Positions 45,053-55,515 of a DNA stretch of 64,000 bases are shown here, one piece after another. Below the pieces are notes generated by a model that was given only the letters and a program-made list of their open reading frames with translations, had not been told where the DNA came from and did not search any database. This stretch comes from Williamsia limnetica (GTDB taxonomy: Bacteria > Actinomycetota > Actinomycetes > Mycobacteriales > Mycobacteriaceae). The translations under genes were made by a program, and so were the position numbers. The stretch is from assembly GCF_003217475.1 (NCBI RefSeq), contig NZ_QJSP01000009.1:1-64000 (forward strand). Reading direction: 5' to 3'. The first letter of the stretch is position 1. Every line of letters begins with the position of its first letter.

Positions 45053-46039
45053 TCACGGTCCCGGTGACCACGTCGAGTCGAAGCCGAGCAGCTGACTGAA
45101 CGGCTTGCCGGCGTCCGCTCCGACCAGCGTCCTTCCGCCGGAGATCGTGGACTGCCCCGAGACCGGGACGCCGCGGGCCAGGTCGACGACCACGGTCCCG
45201 GTACCCGTCATCGAATAGCTCTCGATGGTCAGCACACCGCCGTCCGGGAGCCGGAACGTGGAATCGACCGGGGATTCGTCCACGCTGTAGTCGACGGTCA
45301 GCACGTCACCTTCGCGCTTGGTGAGGGTCGCCGCGATCGTCTGCCGAACAGTGGCGCCGGCGTTGACCGTACGGACCGCTTCCCAGCGGGCTCCCACGCC
45401 GATCGGTTCGGTGGGGAGCGTCACCGATCGCTGGAATGTCGCGAACAACGATTCCTCGACCGCCTGCCGCGCGGTGTCATCGGCGTCTTCGCCCGGCAGG
45501 ATCCTCAGTGAGATCGGGACCACGCCGGGGCCGATGCTCATGCCCGCGCGCGACCCGTTCTGGGCCTTGAGTGCTTGGTTGAGGGCGGTGTCGGGTGACC
45601 CTGCAGCTCCGATGCGGAGATCGATGTCGGTGGCGTCCGAGCAGTTCACCCGAGCGGTCAACGGCAGATCCACAGTGGTCGCCGTCGTGGCCGGGCCCTG
45701 GTCGGTGGCGGTCGACGACGACGTGGATGTGGTGACGAGCTGTGCCGACTGGGCGTTTGCGCGATCGAAACCGCTCAGCGGGACGGACCGCGGTTCGACG
45801 CCCGGATCGGTGATGGTGACCTTGGCCGGGGGAACCGGGAGCAGTGCCGCGGCGCTCTGCCCGGCCGTGGAGTCCGTGGCGCAACCGGTAGGCGGCGGCG
45901 GCGCCGGCTGGTCGTCGTCCGAGCCGCATCCCGCGATTCCGATGGTCAGCAGCGTCACCGCGGCGGCGACCACGGGTGGGGTCAGCAGCCGGGAGATCCG
46001 GGGACGATGGGGGATGCGCGTGGTAGCTGGAGAGGACAC
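45053..46039 (-). CDS. Lipoprotein with a DUF6263-like domain
   Basis: An envelope protein of about 328 residues. A basic N-terminus and hydrophobic core (about 20-36) lead to the lipobox AGC at C38. A Pro/Thr/Ser-rich linker precedes a domain (about 120-328) whose glycine, proline and beta-strand pattern resembles DUF6263 proteins. I use the GTG at 46039; the longer frame to 46099 would pass through the promoter. The transcript may be leaderless: TACGCT lies six bases upstream. It diverges from lspA, the peptidase that would process it. The function is unknown. Confidence 0.7.
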   Translation of the reverse strand: MSSPATTRIPHRPRISRLLTPPVVAAAVTLLTIGIAGCGSDDDQPAPPPPTGCATDSTAGQSAAALLPVPPAKVTITDPGVEPRSVPLSGFDRANAQSAQLVTTSTSSSTATDQGPATTATTVDLPLTARVNCSDATDIDLRIGAAGSPDTALNQALKAQNGSRAGMSIGPGVVPISLRILPGEDADDTARQAVEESLFATFQRSVTLPTEPIGVGARWEAVRTVNAGATVRQTIAATLTKREGDVLTVDYSVDESPVDSTFRLPDGGVLTIESYSMTGTGTVVVDLARGVPVSGQSTISGGRTLVGADAGKPFSQLLGFDSTWSPGP

Positions 46040-46062
46040 GAAGCCAGCGTATCGAGCCGATC

Positions 46063-46746
46063 GTGGATGATGGACAGGTGACGACCGACCCCACCCCACC
46101 CGCCGCGGACGATTCCGCCGAACCGACCGGTGTCAGACCACGGCCCAGAATGTGGCTGGTACTGCTGATCGTCGCCGCGGTTGTCCTGACCGCGGACCTC
46201 ATCACCAAGATCATCGCCGTCGCCTTCATCGAACCCGGCGACCCCGTCGAGATCATCGGTGACACCGTCACCTTCAAACTCGTCCGCAACAGTGGCGCAG
46301 CCTTCTCGATGGCCACCGGCTACACCTGGATTTTGACGATCGTGGCGTTGGCCGTGGTCGCGGGCATCATCCGATACAGCAATCGACTCGGATCGGTGTG
46401 GTGGGCGCTGGGCCTGGGCTTGGTGCTCGGCGGCGCGTTGGGCAACCTGGTCGACCGCATCTTTCGTGCGCCCGGCCCCCTGCGCGGGCACGTCGTCGAT
46501 TTCATGTCGGTCGGCTGGTGGCCGGTGTTCAACATCGCCGACTCGGCGGTTGTCTGCGGTGCGGTGCTGCTGGTCGGTCTGACGTTGTTCGGGTTCGAGT
46601 TCGACGGCACCCGCACCGGTGAGCACGCAGAACCTGAGTCGAAATCCGATGTACCTGCGGTGCAGGAGTATTCGGATCCGCCGGCGAAGTCATCGGCAGA
46701 AGATCGGTCCGAGGCCTCGGACACCGGCAAGCGAGGCGAACTCTGA
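46063..46746 (+). CDS. lspA: Lipoprotein signal peptidase LspA
   Basis: An aspartic membrane protease of 227 residues with four helices that cleaves prolipoproteins before the lipid-modified Cys. The catalytic aspartates are D131 in GNLVDRIFR and D160 in NIADSAVV. A hydrophilic C-terminal tail (about 185-227), rich in Glu and Ser, is longer than in E. coli. The start may be the GTG at 46063 or the one at 46078. It corresponds to Rv1539 and shares TGATG with rluD. Confidence 0.94.
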   Translation: MDDGQVTTDPTPPAADDSAEPTGVRPRPRMWLVLLIVAAVVLTADLITKIIAVAFIEPGDPVEIIGDTVTFKLVRNSGAAFSMATGYTWILTIVALAVVAGIIRYSNRLGSVWWALGLGLVLGGALGNLVDRIFRAPGPLRGHVVDFMSVGWWPVFNIADSAVVCGAVLLVGLTLFGFEFDGTRTGEHAEPESKSDVPAVQEYSDPPAKSSAEDRSEASDTGKRGEL

Positions 46747-47672
46747 TGCGCGAAGCACGATCCATGCCCATCCCGGAGGGGCTCGAGGGTATGCGGCTGG
46801 ACGCCGGGGTGGCACGCCTGCTCGGTCTCTCCCGCACGGTGGCGGCGACGCTGGCCGACGACGGGGACATCAGCGTCGACGGTGTCGCGGTGGGGAAGTC
46901 GCACAAACTGGTCGGCGGACAGTGGCTCGACGTCCTGTTGCCCGCGCCCGCCCGGGTCCTCACCATCGAGGCCCAGCCGGTCGAGGGCATGGAGATCATC
47001 TACTCCGACGATGACATCGTGGTCGTCGACAAACCAGTCGGCGTGGCTGCGCACGCGTCGGTGGGCTGGACGGGGCCGACCGTGATCGGTGGCCTGGCCG
47101 CAGCCGGCTTCCGGATCTCCACGTCGGGTTCCCAGGAACGCCAGGGCATCGTCCACCGCCTCGACGTCGGAACGTCCGGTGTGATGGTCGTGGCCGTCTC
47201 CGAGCGGGCCTACACCCTGCTCAAGCGGGCATTCAAGCAGCGGACCGTCGACAAGCGGTACCACGCGATCGTGCAGGGTCATCCCGATCCGCCCAGTGGG
47301 ACCATCGACGCACCGATCGGGCGCAGCCGCGGCAACGACTGGAAGTTCACCGTCTCTGCCACGGGCAAACCGAGTATCACTCATTACGACACGGTCGAGA
47401 TGTTCCGGTCCGCGAGCCTGCTCGACGTCCACCTCGAGACCGGCCGCACCCACCAGATCAGAGTGCACTTCTCCGCGCTGCATCATCCTTGCTGCGGCGA
47501 TCTGACCTACGGCGCCGATCCGGTACTCGCCAAGCGGCTTGGACTCGAGCGGCAGTGGCTGCACGCCCGGGCGCTGTCGTTCGCTCATCCGTCCGACGGT
47601 CGGTTGGTGGAGTTCACCAGTCCGTACCCCGCCGATCTCCAGCACGCCCTGGACGAATTGCGGGCCGGTTAG
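46746..47672 (+). CDS. rluD: RluD-type 23S rRNA pseudouridine synthase
   Basis: A 308-residue RluA-family enzyme. An S4 RNA-binding domain (about 16-70) precedes the catalytic domain, whose aspartate is D140 in [27 protein letters not shown] near 227-238 is also typical. The position after lspA matches Rv1540. The exact rRNA positions modified cannot be read from the sequence. Confidence 0.92.
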   Translation: MREARSMPIPEGLEGMRLDAGVARLLGLSRTVAATLADDGDISVDGVAVGKSHKLVGGQWLDVLLPAPARVLTIEAQPVEGMEIIYSDDDIVVVDKPVGVAAHASVGWTGPTVIGGLAAAGFRISTSGSQERQGIVHRLDVGTSGVMVVAVSERAYTLLKRAFKQRTVDKRYHAIVQGHPDPPSGTIDAPIGRSRGNDWKFTVSATGKPSITHYDTVEMFRSASLLDVHLETGRTHQIRVHFSALHHPCCGDLTYGADPVLAKRLGLERQWLHARALSFAHPSDGRLVEFTSPYPADLQHALDELRAG

Positions 47673-47677
47673 CACCG

Positions 47678-48343
47678 GTGAACTCAGTCGCCCGTAGGGC
47701 TCTGGTCGCGGTACTGGCCGCGGGATTGCTCGTCGCGGGCCTCTATGTGGTCGGTCGCCTCAATCCGGTACCCGCTCCAGCGATCACCGGGGACGTACTC
47801 GGCCCGGACAACGGTGAGCAGGTGACGGCGTACCTCGACCGTGCCGACGCTTCGTTGGCCGGACCGGGCGGTGAGCGCTGGGCACTGGTGTCGCTGGTCG
47901 AGGCGACCACGCCGAACGCCGTCTGGGCGCTGACCCAGAACGTCCCTACATCACTGTCGCAGAGCATCTTCAACGTGCCGATCGACCGCGTACAGACGCC
48001 GACCGTGGCCGTTCCCAGCGGTAACACCGAAGCGTCCTTCCTCGCTTCGTCGGCGGTCGCAGCCGAATCGGTGCTCCGACGGTCGACCGGCACCGACCGC
48101 GCCCGCGCCGTCGGTGAGGTGGCCTCAGCGAGGCTTCGCGCAGGCTGTGCCTGTGTGGTCGGCGTCGTGGTGCGGGCTCCGCTCGACCGGTTGCGGATAT
48201 TGGCCGAAGCTTCCCAGGTCCGTGCGGTGCAGGCGCTACCCGCAGATGCCTCTGCCGGGCTCTTTTCGGTGGTTCCGTTGCTGCCGACGATGACCACCGT
48301 TGTTGCACCGGCCCCCGACGACGGTCCCATTCCGCCAGCGTAG
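47678..48343 (+). CDS. Membrane-anchored protein of unknown function
   Basis: A 221-residue protein with one N-terminal helix (about 8-24) and an extracytoplasmic domain rich in Val, Ala and Ser. A CAC motif near 159-161 is the only cysteine pair. It starts at a GTG five bases after the rluD stop, so it is likely cotranscribed with rluD. No domain is recognised. The next gene is a kinase whose role might be related, but nothing in the sequence shows this. Confidence 0.65.
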   Translation: MNSVARRALVAVLAAGLLVAGLYVVGRLNPVPAPAITGDVLGPDNGEQVTAYLDRADASLAGPGGERWALVSLVEATTPNAVWALTQNVPTSLSQSIFNVPIDRVQTPTVAVPSGNTEASFLASSAVAAESVLRRSTGTDRARAVGEVASARLRAGCACVVGVVVRAPLDRLRILAEASQVRAVQALPADASAGLFSVVPLLPTMTTVVAPAPDDGPIPPA

Positions 48344-48437
48344 GACGTTATAGGGTGTCGGAGAAGACACAGACGAAGCGGATGGAACAGGTGGTGCGCC
48401 GACCGTCCCGCCGAGTCCGCGGCCGATGGGGGAAATC

Positions 48438-49730
48438 ATGTTGCAGCCGGGATCCTGGATCGCCGGGTACCGGGTGGAGCGTGCGCTCGGAAGCGGCGGT
48501 ATGGGAGCTGTCTACCTGGCGAAGCACCCCGAACTGCCGCGTAGCGACGCGATCAAGGTGCTCGGGGAGCAGGTCGGCGAGGACGAGCAGTTCCGGAAGC
48601 GTTTTCTGCGTGAGGCCGAGGTGGCAGCCGGGCTCGATCACCCGAACATCGTCACCATCTACAACCGCGGGCGCAATGACGGCATGCTGTGGATCTCGAT
48701 GCAGTACGTCGCGGGCACGGACTGCGCGCAGGAACTGCACCGGATGCAGGAGAAAGCCGGCTCGCAGGTGGGTCTGCCGCCGGAACGGGTGGTTCGGATC
48801 GCCTCCGAGATCGCGCGTGGTCTGGACTACGCACATCGCAAGCAGTTGCTGCACCGCGACATCAAGCCCGCCAACATCTTGCTGTCGGAGGTCGACGGAA
48901 GCCTGGATCCGAGCCTGGCCGACGAACAGCGCGTGCTGCTCACCGACTTCGGGGTCGCGAAGGCCGCGAACGAGACCGAGTCGCTGACGGTGGTCGGCAC
49001 AGTGCTGGCGACGCTGTCGTACGCGTCGCCGGAGCAGCTCAAGGGTCAGCAGGTCGATGCCCGGACCGATCAATACTCATTGGCGGCGACAACCTTTCAT
49101 CTCATTGCCGGCAGGGTGCCGTTCAAAGGGGACAGCACCGCGGATGTGATCACCGGGCATCTGAGCAAACCGGTGCCCAAGTTGTCGGAGTTGGTTCCCG
49201 CGGTGCCGCCGGCCGTGGACTCGGTGATCGCCAAGGCGATGGCCAAGGAAGCCGACGATCGGTTCGCGAACTGCAGGCAGTTCACGGACGCCCTGCAATC
49301 GGCGTTTCGGCAGAACGCCGGCCAGGCCGCGACGCGCTATGCGACACCTCCGCCGGTCCAGGCGGCTGGCAGGTCGAACACGCCGGTGCCAGGCTCCCGA
49401 TACGGCCAGAGCCCCCAGCACGGCCGGAGTCCCCAGTACGGTCAGAGCTCCCAATACGGTCCCAGCGCCCAGTACGGTCAGGCCTCCCGTCATGCGCAGG
49501 CGCCCTCGCAGCAGTCAGGGCCGCAGCAGAGTTCGGCGCAGCAGAGTTCGGCGCAGCAGCACCCACTGCATCAGAGCGCGCCGCGCCAGGGCCCGCATGG
49601 CGGTGTCAATGGCGCCGATGGCAGTGGCAAGGGTTCTCAATCGGGCTCGAACGCCGTGATGATCGCGTTGTTCGTCGGGTTGGTCGTGATCGCGATCGCG
49701 ATCTTGGTGGCCATCCTCCTCGTCGCGTGA
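48438..49730 (+). CDS. Membrane Ser/Thr protein kinase with a Gln/Ser/Tyr repeat linker
   Basis: A kinase of 430 residues. The domain (about 10-290) has the glycine loop GSGGMGAVY near 18-26, lysine K40, D141 in HRDIKPAN and D170 in DFG. All catalytic residues are intact. A low-complexity linker (about 305-395) repeats PQYGQS-like units, then QQSSA, and one helix ends the protein (about 406-429), leaving almost no extracellular sensor. A PASTA or other ligand domain is absent, so any signal must be read in the membrane or cytoplasm. The ATG at 48438 follows GGGGGAA; the ATG 12 bases earlier is less likely. No close named homologue is recognised. Confidence 0.88.
   Translation: MLQPGSWIAGYRVERALGSGGMGAVYLAKHPELPRSDAIKVLGEQVGEDEQFRKRFLREAEVAAGLDHPNIVTIYNRGRNDGMLWISMQYVAGTDCAQELHRMQEKAGSQVGLPPERVVRIASEIARGLDYAHRKQLLHRDIKPANILLSEVDGSLDPSLADEQRVLLTDFGVAKAANETESLTVVGTVLATLSYASPEQLKGQQVDARTDQYSLAATTFHLIAGRVPFKGDSTADVITGHLSKPVPKLSELVPAVPPAVDSVIAKAMAKEADDRFANCRQFTDALQSAFRQNAGQAATRYATPPPVQAAGRSNTPVPGSRYGQSPQHGRSPQYGQSSQYGPSAQYGQASRHAQAPSQQSGPQQSSAQQSSAQQHPLHQSAPRQGPHGGVNGADGSGKGSQSGSNAVMIALFVGLVVIAIAILVAILLVA
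49398..49500 (+). repeat. Tandem repeats in the kinase linker
   Basis: Imperfect units of about 18 bp encode variants of S-P-Q-Y-G-Q, followed by short CAGCAG-rich repeats to about 49560. The array can expand or contract in frame. It is coding and is not a CRISPR array. Confidence 0.8.
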
Positions 49731-49908
49731 TTCTTCCCGGAGGCGGAAGGGGCCGAGTCACATCTGACCCACCCTCACCACTTCGGCACGTCTGGGCCGC
49801 GCCTGGCGAACCGCGTCGGTGGCCCCGCCTAGACTGAGAGTTCTTGCGGCGTCGGGGTCAGCTCGGACAGACCGCAGGCGTTCGTGGGTTCGAAATGAGA
49901 GGCGACGC

Positions 49909-52900
49909 GTGTCGGATTCGTTTGTCCATCTGCACAACCACACTGAGTACTCGATGCTCGACGGGGCGGCCAAGGTCAACCCGATGATTGCCGAGGCCAA
50001 GCGCCTCGAGATGACCTCGATCGGCATGACCGACCACGGAAACATGTTCGGCGGCAGTGAGTTCTACAACGTCGCCACCAAGATGGGCATCAAGCCGATC
50101 ATCGGTATCGAGGCGTATATCGCGCCTGAGTCCCGCTTCAACACCAAGCGGGTGCTGTGGGGTAACCGGGATCAAAAGGGTGATGACGTCTCCGGTAGCG
50201 GCGCGTACACCCACATGACGATGGTCGCGGAGAACGCGACCGGTCTGAAGAACCTGTTCAAGCTGTCGTCGCTCGCCTCGATCGAGGGGCAGCTCGGCAA
50301 ATGGTCGCGCATGGACGCGGAGATCATCGCCACCCACGCCGAAGGCATCATCGCAACCACCGGGTGTCCGTCCGGCGAGGTGCAGACGCGCCTGAGGCTC
50401 GGCCACGATCAAGAGGCCCTCGAAGCTGCAGCCAAGTGGCAGGACATCTTCGGCAAAGAGAACTTCTTCCTCGAGTTGATGGAACACGGCCTCGAGATCG
50501 AGAGCCGGGTGCGTGAGGGACTGCTGGAGATCGGCCGCAAACTCGGTATCCCACCGCTGGTGACCAACGACTGCCACTACGTCACCAAGGGCCATGCCGC
50601 GAGTCACGAGGCGTTGCTGTGTGTCCAGACCGGTAAGACGCTGTCCGACCCGACCCGCTTCAAGTTCGACGGTGACGGTTACTACCTCAAGTCGGCCGCC
50701 GAGATGCGCGAACTCTGGGACTCCGAGGTCCCGGGTGGTTGCGACAACACCCTGCTCATCGGCGAGCGGGTGCAGAGTTACGCCGAGGTCTTCGAGCACC
50801 GTGACCGGATGCCGGTGTTCCCGGTGCCGGAAGGTCAGACGCAGCAGACCTGGCTGCGTAAAGAGGTCGCCGAAGGTCTCAAGAACCGGCGGTTCCCCGG
50901 TCGCGAGGTGCCGCAGGAGTATCTCGAACGCGCCAACTACGAACTTGACGTCATCATCCAGATGGGTTTCCCTGCTTACTTCCTCGTGGTCGGAGACCTC
51001 ATCCGCCACGCGAACGAGGTCGGGATCCGGGTGGGTCCCGGTCGCGGATCGGCCGCCGGGTCACTGGTGGCCTGGGCCCTGGGCATCACCAACATCGACC
51101 CCATTCCGTATGGACTGCTCTTCGAGCGATTCCTCAACCCGGAACGTGTGTCGATGCCCGACATCGACATCGACTTCGATGATCGGCGCCGTGGTGACAT
51201 GGTGCGGTACGCGACCGAACGCTGGGGCAGCGACAAGGTCGCCCAGGTCATCACGTTCGGCACCATCAAGACCAAGGCCGCCATCAAGGACTCGGCTCGT
51301 GTCCAGTTCGGTCAGCCCGGTTACGCGATCGCCGACCGGATCGCGAAGGCGCTGCCGCCGCCGATCATGGCCAAGGACATCACGATCGCCGGCATCACCG
51401 ACAGCTCACACGAGCGGTACAAAGAGGCCAGCGAGGTCCGGCAGCTGATCGAGACCGATCCGGACGTCAAGAAGATCTACGACACCGCGCTGGGTCTGGA
51501 AGGCCTGATCCGCAACGCGGGTGTGCACGCCTGTGCCGTGATCATGTCGTCCGAACCGCTGACCGAGGCCATCCCCGTCTGGAAGCGTGCGCAGGACGGC
51601 GCCATCATCACCGGTTGGGATTACCCGTCCTGTGAGGCCATCGGGCTGCTGAAGATGGACTTCCTGGGGCTTCGGAACCTCACGGTCATCGGCGATGCGA
51701 TCGACAACCTCAAGCTCAACCGCGACATGGATCTCGACCTGGATTCCCTGCCGCTGGACGATCCGAAGACCTATGAGTTGCTGGCGAGGGGCGACACGCT
51801 GGGTGTCTTCCAGCTCGACGGCGGCCCGATGCGCGAGCTCCTCAAGCGTATGCAGCCCACCGGCTTCGGCGACATCGTCGCCGTGCTCGCGCTGTACCGC
51901 CCGGGCCCGATGGGCATGAACGCGCACAACGACTATGCCGACCGCAAGAACAACCGGCAGCCCGTGTCGCCGATCCATCCCGAACTCGAGGAACCACTCA
52001 AGGAGATCCTCGCCGACACCTACGGTCTGATCGTCTACCAAGAGCAGATCATGCAGATCGCCCAGAAGGTCGCCGGGTACTCGCTCGGTCAGGCCGACCT
52101 GCTGCGTCGCGCCATGGGTAAGAAGAAGTTGTCCGAACTGGAGAAGGCGTACGCCGGCTTCCGCCAGGGCATGTTGGACAACGGATTCTCCGAGGCCGCC
52201 ATCAAGGCGCTGTGGGACACCATCCTCCCGTTCGCCGGATACGCCTTCAACAAATCGCACGCGGCCGGCTACGGGCTGGTGTCGTTCTGGACGGCGTACC
52301 TCAAGGCGAACTATCCGGCCGAGTACATGGCCGGCCTGCTCACATCTGTGGCCGACGACAAGGACAAGGCCGCGATCTATCTGGCCGACTGTCGTCGGCT
52401 GGGCATCACGGTGCTACCGCCCGACGTCAACGAGTCGCAGCAGAACTTCGCGGCCGTCGGTGGCGACATCCGCTTCGGTCTGGCCGCGGTGCGCAACGTC
52501 GGTACCGGTGTGGTCGCATCGATTCTCGCGGCGCGCGAGGAGAAGTCGAACTTCACGAGCTTCTCGGACTACCTGGGGAAGATCAGTGTGACGGCCTGCA
52601 ACAAGAAGGTCACCGAATCGTTGATCAAGGCCGGGGCGTTCGATTCACTCGGTCACGCCCGCAAGGGGTTGTTCCTGGTGCATGCCGACGCGGTCGACGC
52701 CGTGCTCGGTACCAAGAAAGCCGAGGCGGTCGGTCAATTCGACCTGTTCGGTGATGCCGGTGGCGGGGAAGGTGTCACCGACGACGCCTTCGCGGTCAAG
52801 GTGCCCGAAGAAGAGTGGGACACCAAACACAAACTCGCGCTGGAACGGGAGATGCTGGGTCTCTACGTCTCCGGGCACCCGCTCAACGGCGTCGAGCATG

Positions 52901-53454
52901 TCATCTCTGCGCAGACCGACACCTCGATCAGCTCCCTGCTCGAGGGCAACGTCAAGGACGGCGCCCAGATCGTCATCGGTGGGATCATCTCGGCGGTCAC
53001 CAGGCGGGTGAACAAAAAGGGCGAATCCTATGCCGTGGTCCAGATCGAGGACATGGTCGGTGGTGTGGAGGTGTACTTCTTCCCGCGCGCCTACCAGGCC
53101 TACGGCATGGACATCGCCTCCGATGCCGTCGTCCTTGTCAAGGCGCGGGTGAATCTGCGTGACGACAGCATGATGATCTCGGCCAACGACCTGGCGGTCC
53201 CAGATCTCTCGCACGTGGGTGTCGACAAGCCGCTCTCGCTGATCATGCCGACCAGGTTGTGCACCGCGGATCGGGTCAGTGCGCTCAAGCAGGTGCTCGT
53301 GCGTCATCCGGGGACGGCGGACGTGCATGTGCGGCTGGTCAGCGGCAACAAACAGACCACACTCAAACTCGATGATCAGTTGCGCGTGAACCCGACATCG
53401 GCGCTGATGGGAGACCTGAAAGCGCTGCTCGGTCCGGCCTGCATGGCCAGTTGA
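49909..53454 (+). CDS. dnaE1: Replicative DNA polymerase III alpha subunit DnaE1
   Basis: The main chromosomal replicase, 1181 residues. The N-terminal PHP domain keeps its metal-binding histidines ([13 protein letters not shown] at 7-19), matching the proofreading PHP activity known in mycobacterial DnaE1. The C-family catalytic aspartates are D418, D420 (PDIDIDFDD) and D584 (KMDFLGL). A helix-hairpin-helix and an OB domain (about 990-1080) follow. I chose the GTG at 49909 after GAGAGG; 30 codons upstream in frame lack similarity. The clamp-binding motif was looked for: QFDLF near 944 fits. It corresponds to Rv1547. Confidence 0.96.
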   Translation: MSDSFVHLHNHTEYSMLDGAAKVNPMIAEAKRLEMTSIGMTDHGNMFGGSEFYNVATKMGIKPIIGIEAYIAPESRFNTKRVLWGNRDQKGDDVSGSGAYTHMTMVAENATGLKNLFKLSSLASIEGQLGKWSRMDAEIIATHAEGIIATTGCPSGEVQTRLRLGHDQEALEAAAKWQDIFGKENFFLELMEHGLEIESRVREGLLEIGRKLGIPPLVTNDCHYVTKGHAASHEALLCVQTGKTLSDPTRFKFDGDGYYLKSAAEMRELWDSEVPGGCDNTLLIGERVQSYAEVFEHRDRMPVFPVPEGQTQQTWLRKEVAEGLKNRRFPGREVPQEYLERANYELDVIIQMGFPAYFLVVGDLIRHANEVGIRVGPGRGSAAGSLVAWALGITNIDPIPYGLLFERFLNPERVSMPDIDIDFDDRRRGDMVRYATERWGSDKVAQVITFGTIKTKAAIKDSARVQFGQPGYAIADRIAKALPPPIMAKDITIAGITDSSHERYKEASEVRQLIETDPDVKKIYDTALGLEGLIRNAGVHACAVIMSSEPLTEAIPVWKRAQDGAIITGWDYPSCEAIGLLKMDFLGLRNLTVIGDAIDNLKLNRDMDLDLDSLPLDDPKTYELLARGDTLGVFQLDGGPMRELLKRMQPTGFGDIVAVLALYRPGPMGMNAHNDYADRKNNRQPVSPIHPELEEPLKEILADTYGLIVYQEQIMQIAQKVAGYSLGQADLLRRAMGKKKLSELEKAYAGFRQGMLDNGFSEAAIKALWDTILPFAGYAFNKSHAAGYGLVSFWTAYLKANYPAEYMAGLLTSVADDKDKAAIYLADCRRLGITVLPPDVNESQQNFAAVGGDIRFGLAAVRNVGTGVVASILAAREEKSNFTSFSDYLGKISVTACNKKVTESLIKAGAFDSLGHARKGLFLVHADAVDAVLGTKKAEAVGQFDLFGDAGGGEGVTDDAFAVKVPEEEWDTKHKLALEREMLGLYVSGHPLNGVEHVISAQTDTSISSLLEGNVKDGAQIVIGGIISAVTRRVNKKGESYAVVQIEDMVGGVEVYFFPRAYQAYGMDIASDAVVLVKARVNLRDDSMMISANDLAVPDLSHVGVDKPLSLIMPTRLCTADRVSALKQVLVRHPGTADVHVRLVSGNKQTTLKLDDQLRVNPTSALMGDLKALLGPACMAS

Positions 53455-53564
53455 CCGGCGTGCGACCTGGAATAGTGGACGAATATGTGTGGTTGACGGG
53501 AAACGACGCTGTGCGTGCTCGGCGGGACGTCGGGTGCGTGTGAGAACAACATGGAGGTTGAGCG

Positions 53565-54002
53565 ATGCCACTTGAGGGCGAGTACGAGCCGAGCACCAGC
53601 GATTGGGCGCGGGAGCAGGCCGAAAAGTACGAGAAGTCGGGTGGCACCGAGGGCACCGAGCTCAACGGAATGCCGGTCGTGGTCCTCACCACCGTCGGCA
53701 ACAAGTCGGGCAAGCTCCGCAAGTCCCCGCTGATGCGCGTCGAGCATGACGGCAACTACGCGGTGGTCGCCTCGCTGGGTGGTGCCCCGAAGAACCCGGT
53801 CTGGTACTACAACGTGGTGGCGCACCCACACGTCGAACTGCAGGACGGCCCGACTGTTCAGGACATGGTCGCCCGCGAGATCACCGGCGACGAGAAGGCG
53901 GTGTGGTGGGAGCGGGCAGTCGCTGCGTTCCCGCCTTACGCCGACTATCAGGAGAAGACCGACCGGGAGATCCCGGTGTTCGTCCTCGAACCCGCGAAGT
54001 AG
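53565..54002 (+). CDS. Deazaflavin-dependent nitroreductase family protein (Rv1558-like)
   Basis: A 145-residue DDN-family protein, probably F420H2-dependent. Typical segments are [28 protein letters not shown] near 38-65, [16 protein letters not shown] near 69-84 and [16 protein letters not shown] near 113-128. It keeps the Rv1558 position between dnaE1 and ilvA. It differs enough from the family member at 41415 to be a separate subgroup. The substrate is unknown. Confidence 0.88.
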   Translation: MPLEGEYEPSTSDWAREQAEKYEKSGGTEGTELNGMPVVVLTTVGNKSGKLRKSPLMRVEHDGNYAVVASLGGAPKNPVWYYNVVAHPHVELQDGPTVQDMVAREITGDEKAVWWERAVAAFPPYADYQEKTDREIPVFVLEPAK

Positions 54003-54069
54003 TTTCTGTTTGGATAGGTGAGACGAAGCCGGAGGCGGAGCTCGACCATCGTCTGAGACGATTGGTGGC

Positions 54070-55437
54070 GTGACCATAGGACAGCCTGTCGACTCGACCA
54101 CGACACCACCCGCCCGCATCGCCTTGGATGCCGCCGCTATCGATGCTGCGGCCGAGCGGATCGGTGGTGTGGTGGCGCTGTCTCCGCTGCAGATTTCGGA
54201 GCGGCTGTCGGCCGCCACCGGCGCGCAGGTGTACCTCAAGCGTGAGGACCTGCAGTCGGTGCGTTCGTACAAGATCCGCGGCGCTTACAACGTGATGTCG
54301 ATGCTGACCGACGCCGAGCGTGCGGCCGGGGTGGTGGCGGCGAGCGCAGGCAACCATGCGCAGGGCGTCGCATACGCCGCACGTACCATGCAGATCCGCA
54401 GCCGGATCTACGTGCCGACCAGTACCCCCAAGCAGAAGCGTGATCGAATCCGTTGGCACGGTGGTGATTTCGTCGAGCTGATCTCGGTGGGCGACACCTA
54501 CGACGCTGCAGCCGCGGCCGCGCAGGCCGACGTCCTCGAGACCGGCGCCACCTGGATTCACGCGTTCGACGACACTCGTACCGCCGCAGGTCAGGGAACG
54601 ATGTCGAAGGAGATCGTCGAGCAGCTCGGAAGGATGCCGGATCTGGTCGTCGTCCCCGTCGGGGGCGGTGGCGCCATCGCCGGAATGACCACTTATCTGC
54701 GCTCGCTGAGCGATCAGGTCCGCATCGTCGGTGTCGAACCAACGGGTGCAGTATCGCTGTCGGCCGCTTTGGTCGACGGGGGACCGGTCACGCTCAGCGG
54801 TATCGATCCGTTCGTCGATGGTGCGGCAGTCAAACGGATCGGGGGACTCGGGCATCGGGTGATGTCGGAGGCGGGCGCCACAGTGGCCCATCATCCGGAT
54901 CTGCCGCAGTCGGGCACCGTGCATCGCGGTCACGAGAAGCTGCCTGCCGGGGCCGTGCACATCACGCACGTCGATGAGGGTGCGATCTGTTCGGCGATGC
55001 TCGAGCTGTACCAAAACGAGGGCATCATCTCTGAGCCGGCCGGTGCACTTGCCGTCACGGCCCTCGAGGACCTGCCCATCGAGCCGGGGTGGACGGTTGT
55101 CTGCCTGTTGTCAGGTGGGAACAACGATGTTTCCCGCTACGGCGAGGTCATCGAGCGGTCGCTCGTCCACCGTGGCCTCAAACACTATTTCTTGGTGGAC
55201 TTCCCGCAGGAACCCGGCGCGTTGCGGGGGTTCCTCAATGAGGTACTCGGTCCCGACGACGACATCACGCTGTTCGAGTACGTCAAACGCAACAACCGCG
55301 AAACCGGCGCCGCACTGGTGGGTGTCGAACTCGGCGCTCCCGGCGGACTCAGTCCGCTCCTGGATCGGATGAACAGTTCGCGGTTGATCTGCGAGCGGCT
55401 CGAGCCGGGATCGCCGGCGTATCGCTATCTGACCTGA
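54070..55437 (+). CDS. ilvA: Threonine dehydratase, biosynthetic
   Basis: A PLP enzyme of 455 residues that deaminates threonine to 2-oxobutyrate for isoleucine synthesis. The PLP lysine is K68 in SVRSYKIRGAYN; the SAGNHAQGVA loop near 95-104 and VGGGGAIAGM near 197-206 bind the cofactor. A C-terminal ACT-like domain (about 370-455) suggests feedback by isoleucine. The GTG start is at 54070. It corresponds to Rv1559. No leader or T-box is seen, unlike ileS. Confidence 0.93.
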   Translation: MTIGQPVDSTTTPPARIALDAAAIDAAAERIGGVVALSPLQISERLSAATGAQVYLKREDLQSVRSYKIRGAYNVMSMLTDAERAAGVVAASAGNHAQGVAYAARTMQIRSRIYVPTSTPKQKRDRIRWHGGDFVELISVGDTYDAAAAAAQADVLETGATWIHAFDDTRTAAGQGTMSKEIVEQLGRMPDLVVVPVGGGGAIAGMTTYLRSLSDQVRIVGVEPTGAVSLSAALVDGGPVTLSGIDPFVDGAAVKRIGGLGHRVMSEAGATVAHHPDLPQSGTVHRGHEKLPAGAVHITHVDEGAICSAMLELYQNEGIISEPAGALAVTALEDLPIEPGWTVVCLLSGGNNDVSRYGEVIERSLVHRGLKHYFLVDFPQEPGALRGFLNEVLGPDDDITLFEYVKRNNRETGAALVGVELGAPGGLSPLLDRMNSSRLICERLEPGSPAYRYLT

Positions 55438-55448
55438 CCGGGTCACAC

Positions 55449-55510
55449 ACGCTCCACAAATACGAAGACGCGCCACATATATGTGGCGCGTCTTCGTATT
55501 AGTGGAGCGT
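55449..55510. terminator. 62-nt palindrome: bidirectional terminator between ilvA and treZ
   Basis: The sequence is self-complementary over 31 bp per arm with one A/A mismatch, centred at 55479.5. It lies 12 bases after the ilvA stop and six before the treZ end, so it probably ends both convergent transcripts. The inner core acatatatgt and the outer gctccac/gtggagc arms are perfect. There are no T tracts beyond TATT. Confidence 0.85.
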
Positions 55511-55515
55511 TTGGG

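Noticed and set aside
46320-47675. A 451-codon open frame opposite lspA and rluD
   Set aside because: It is a shadow frame; the composition is rich in His, Gln and Arg and there is no family similarity.
49398-49560. A CRISPR array
   Set aside because: The repeats are about 18 bp, imperfect, without spacers of fixed length, and in frame within the kinase.
49858-51009. A 383-codon open frame opposite dnaE1
   Set aside because: It is antisense to the conserved PHP domain and has no support.
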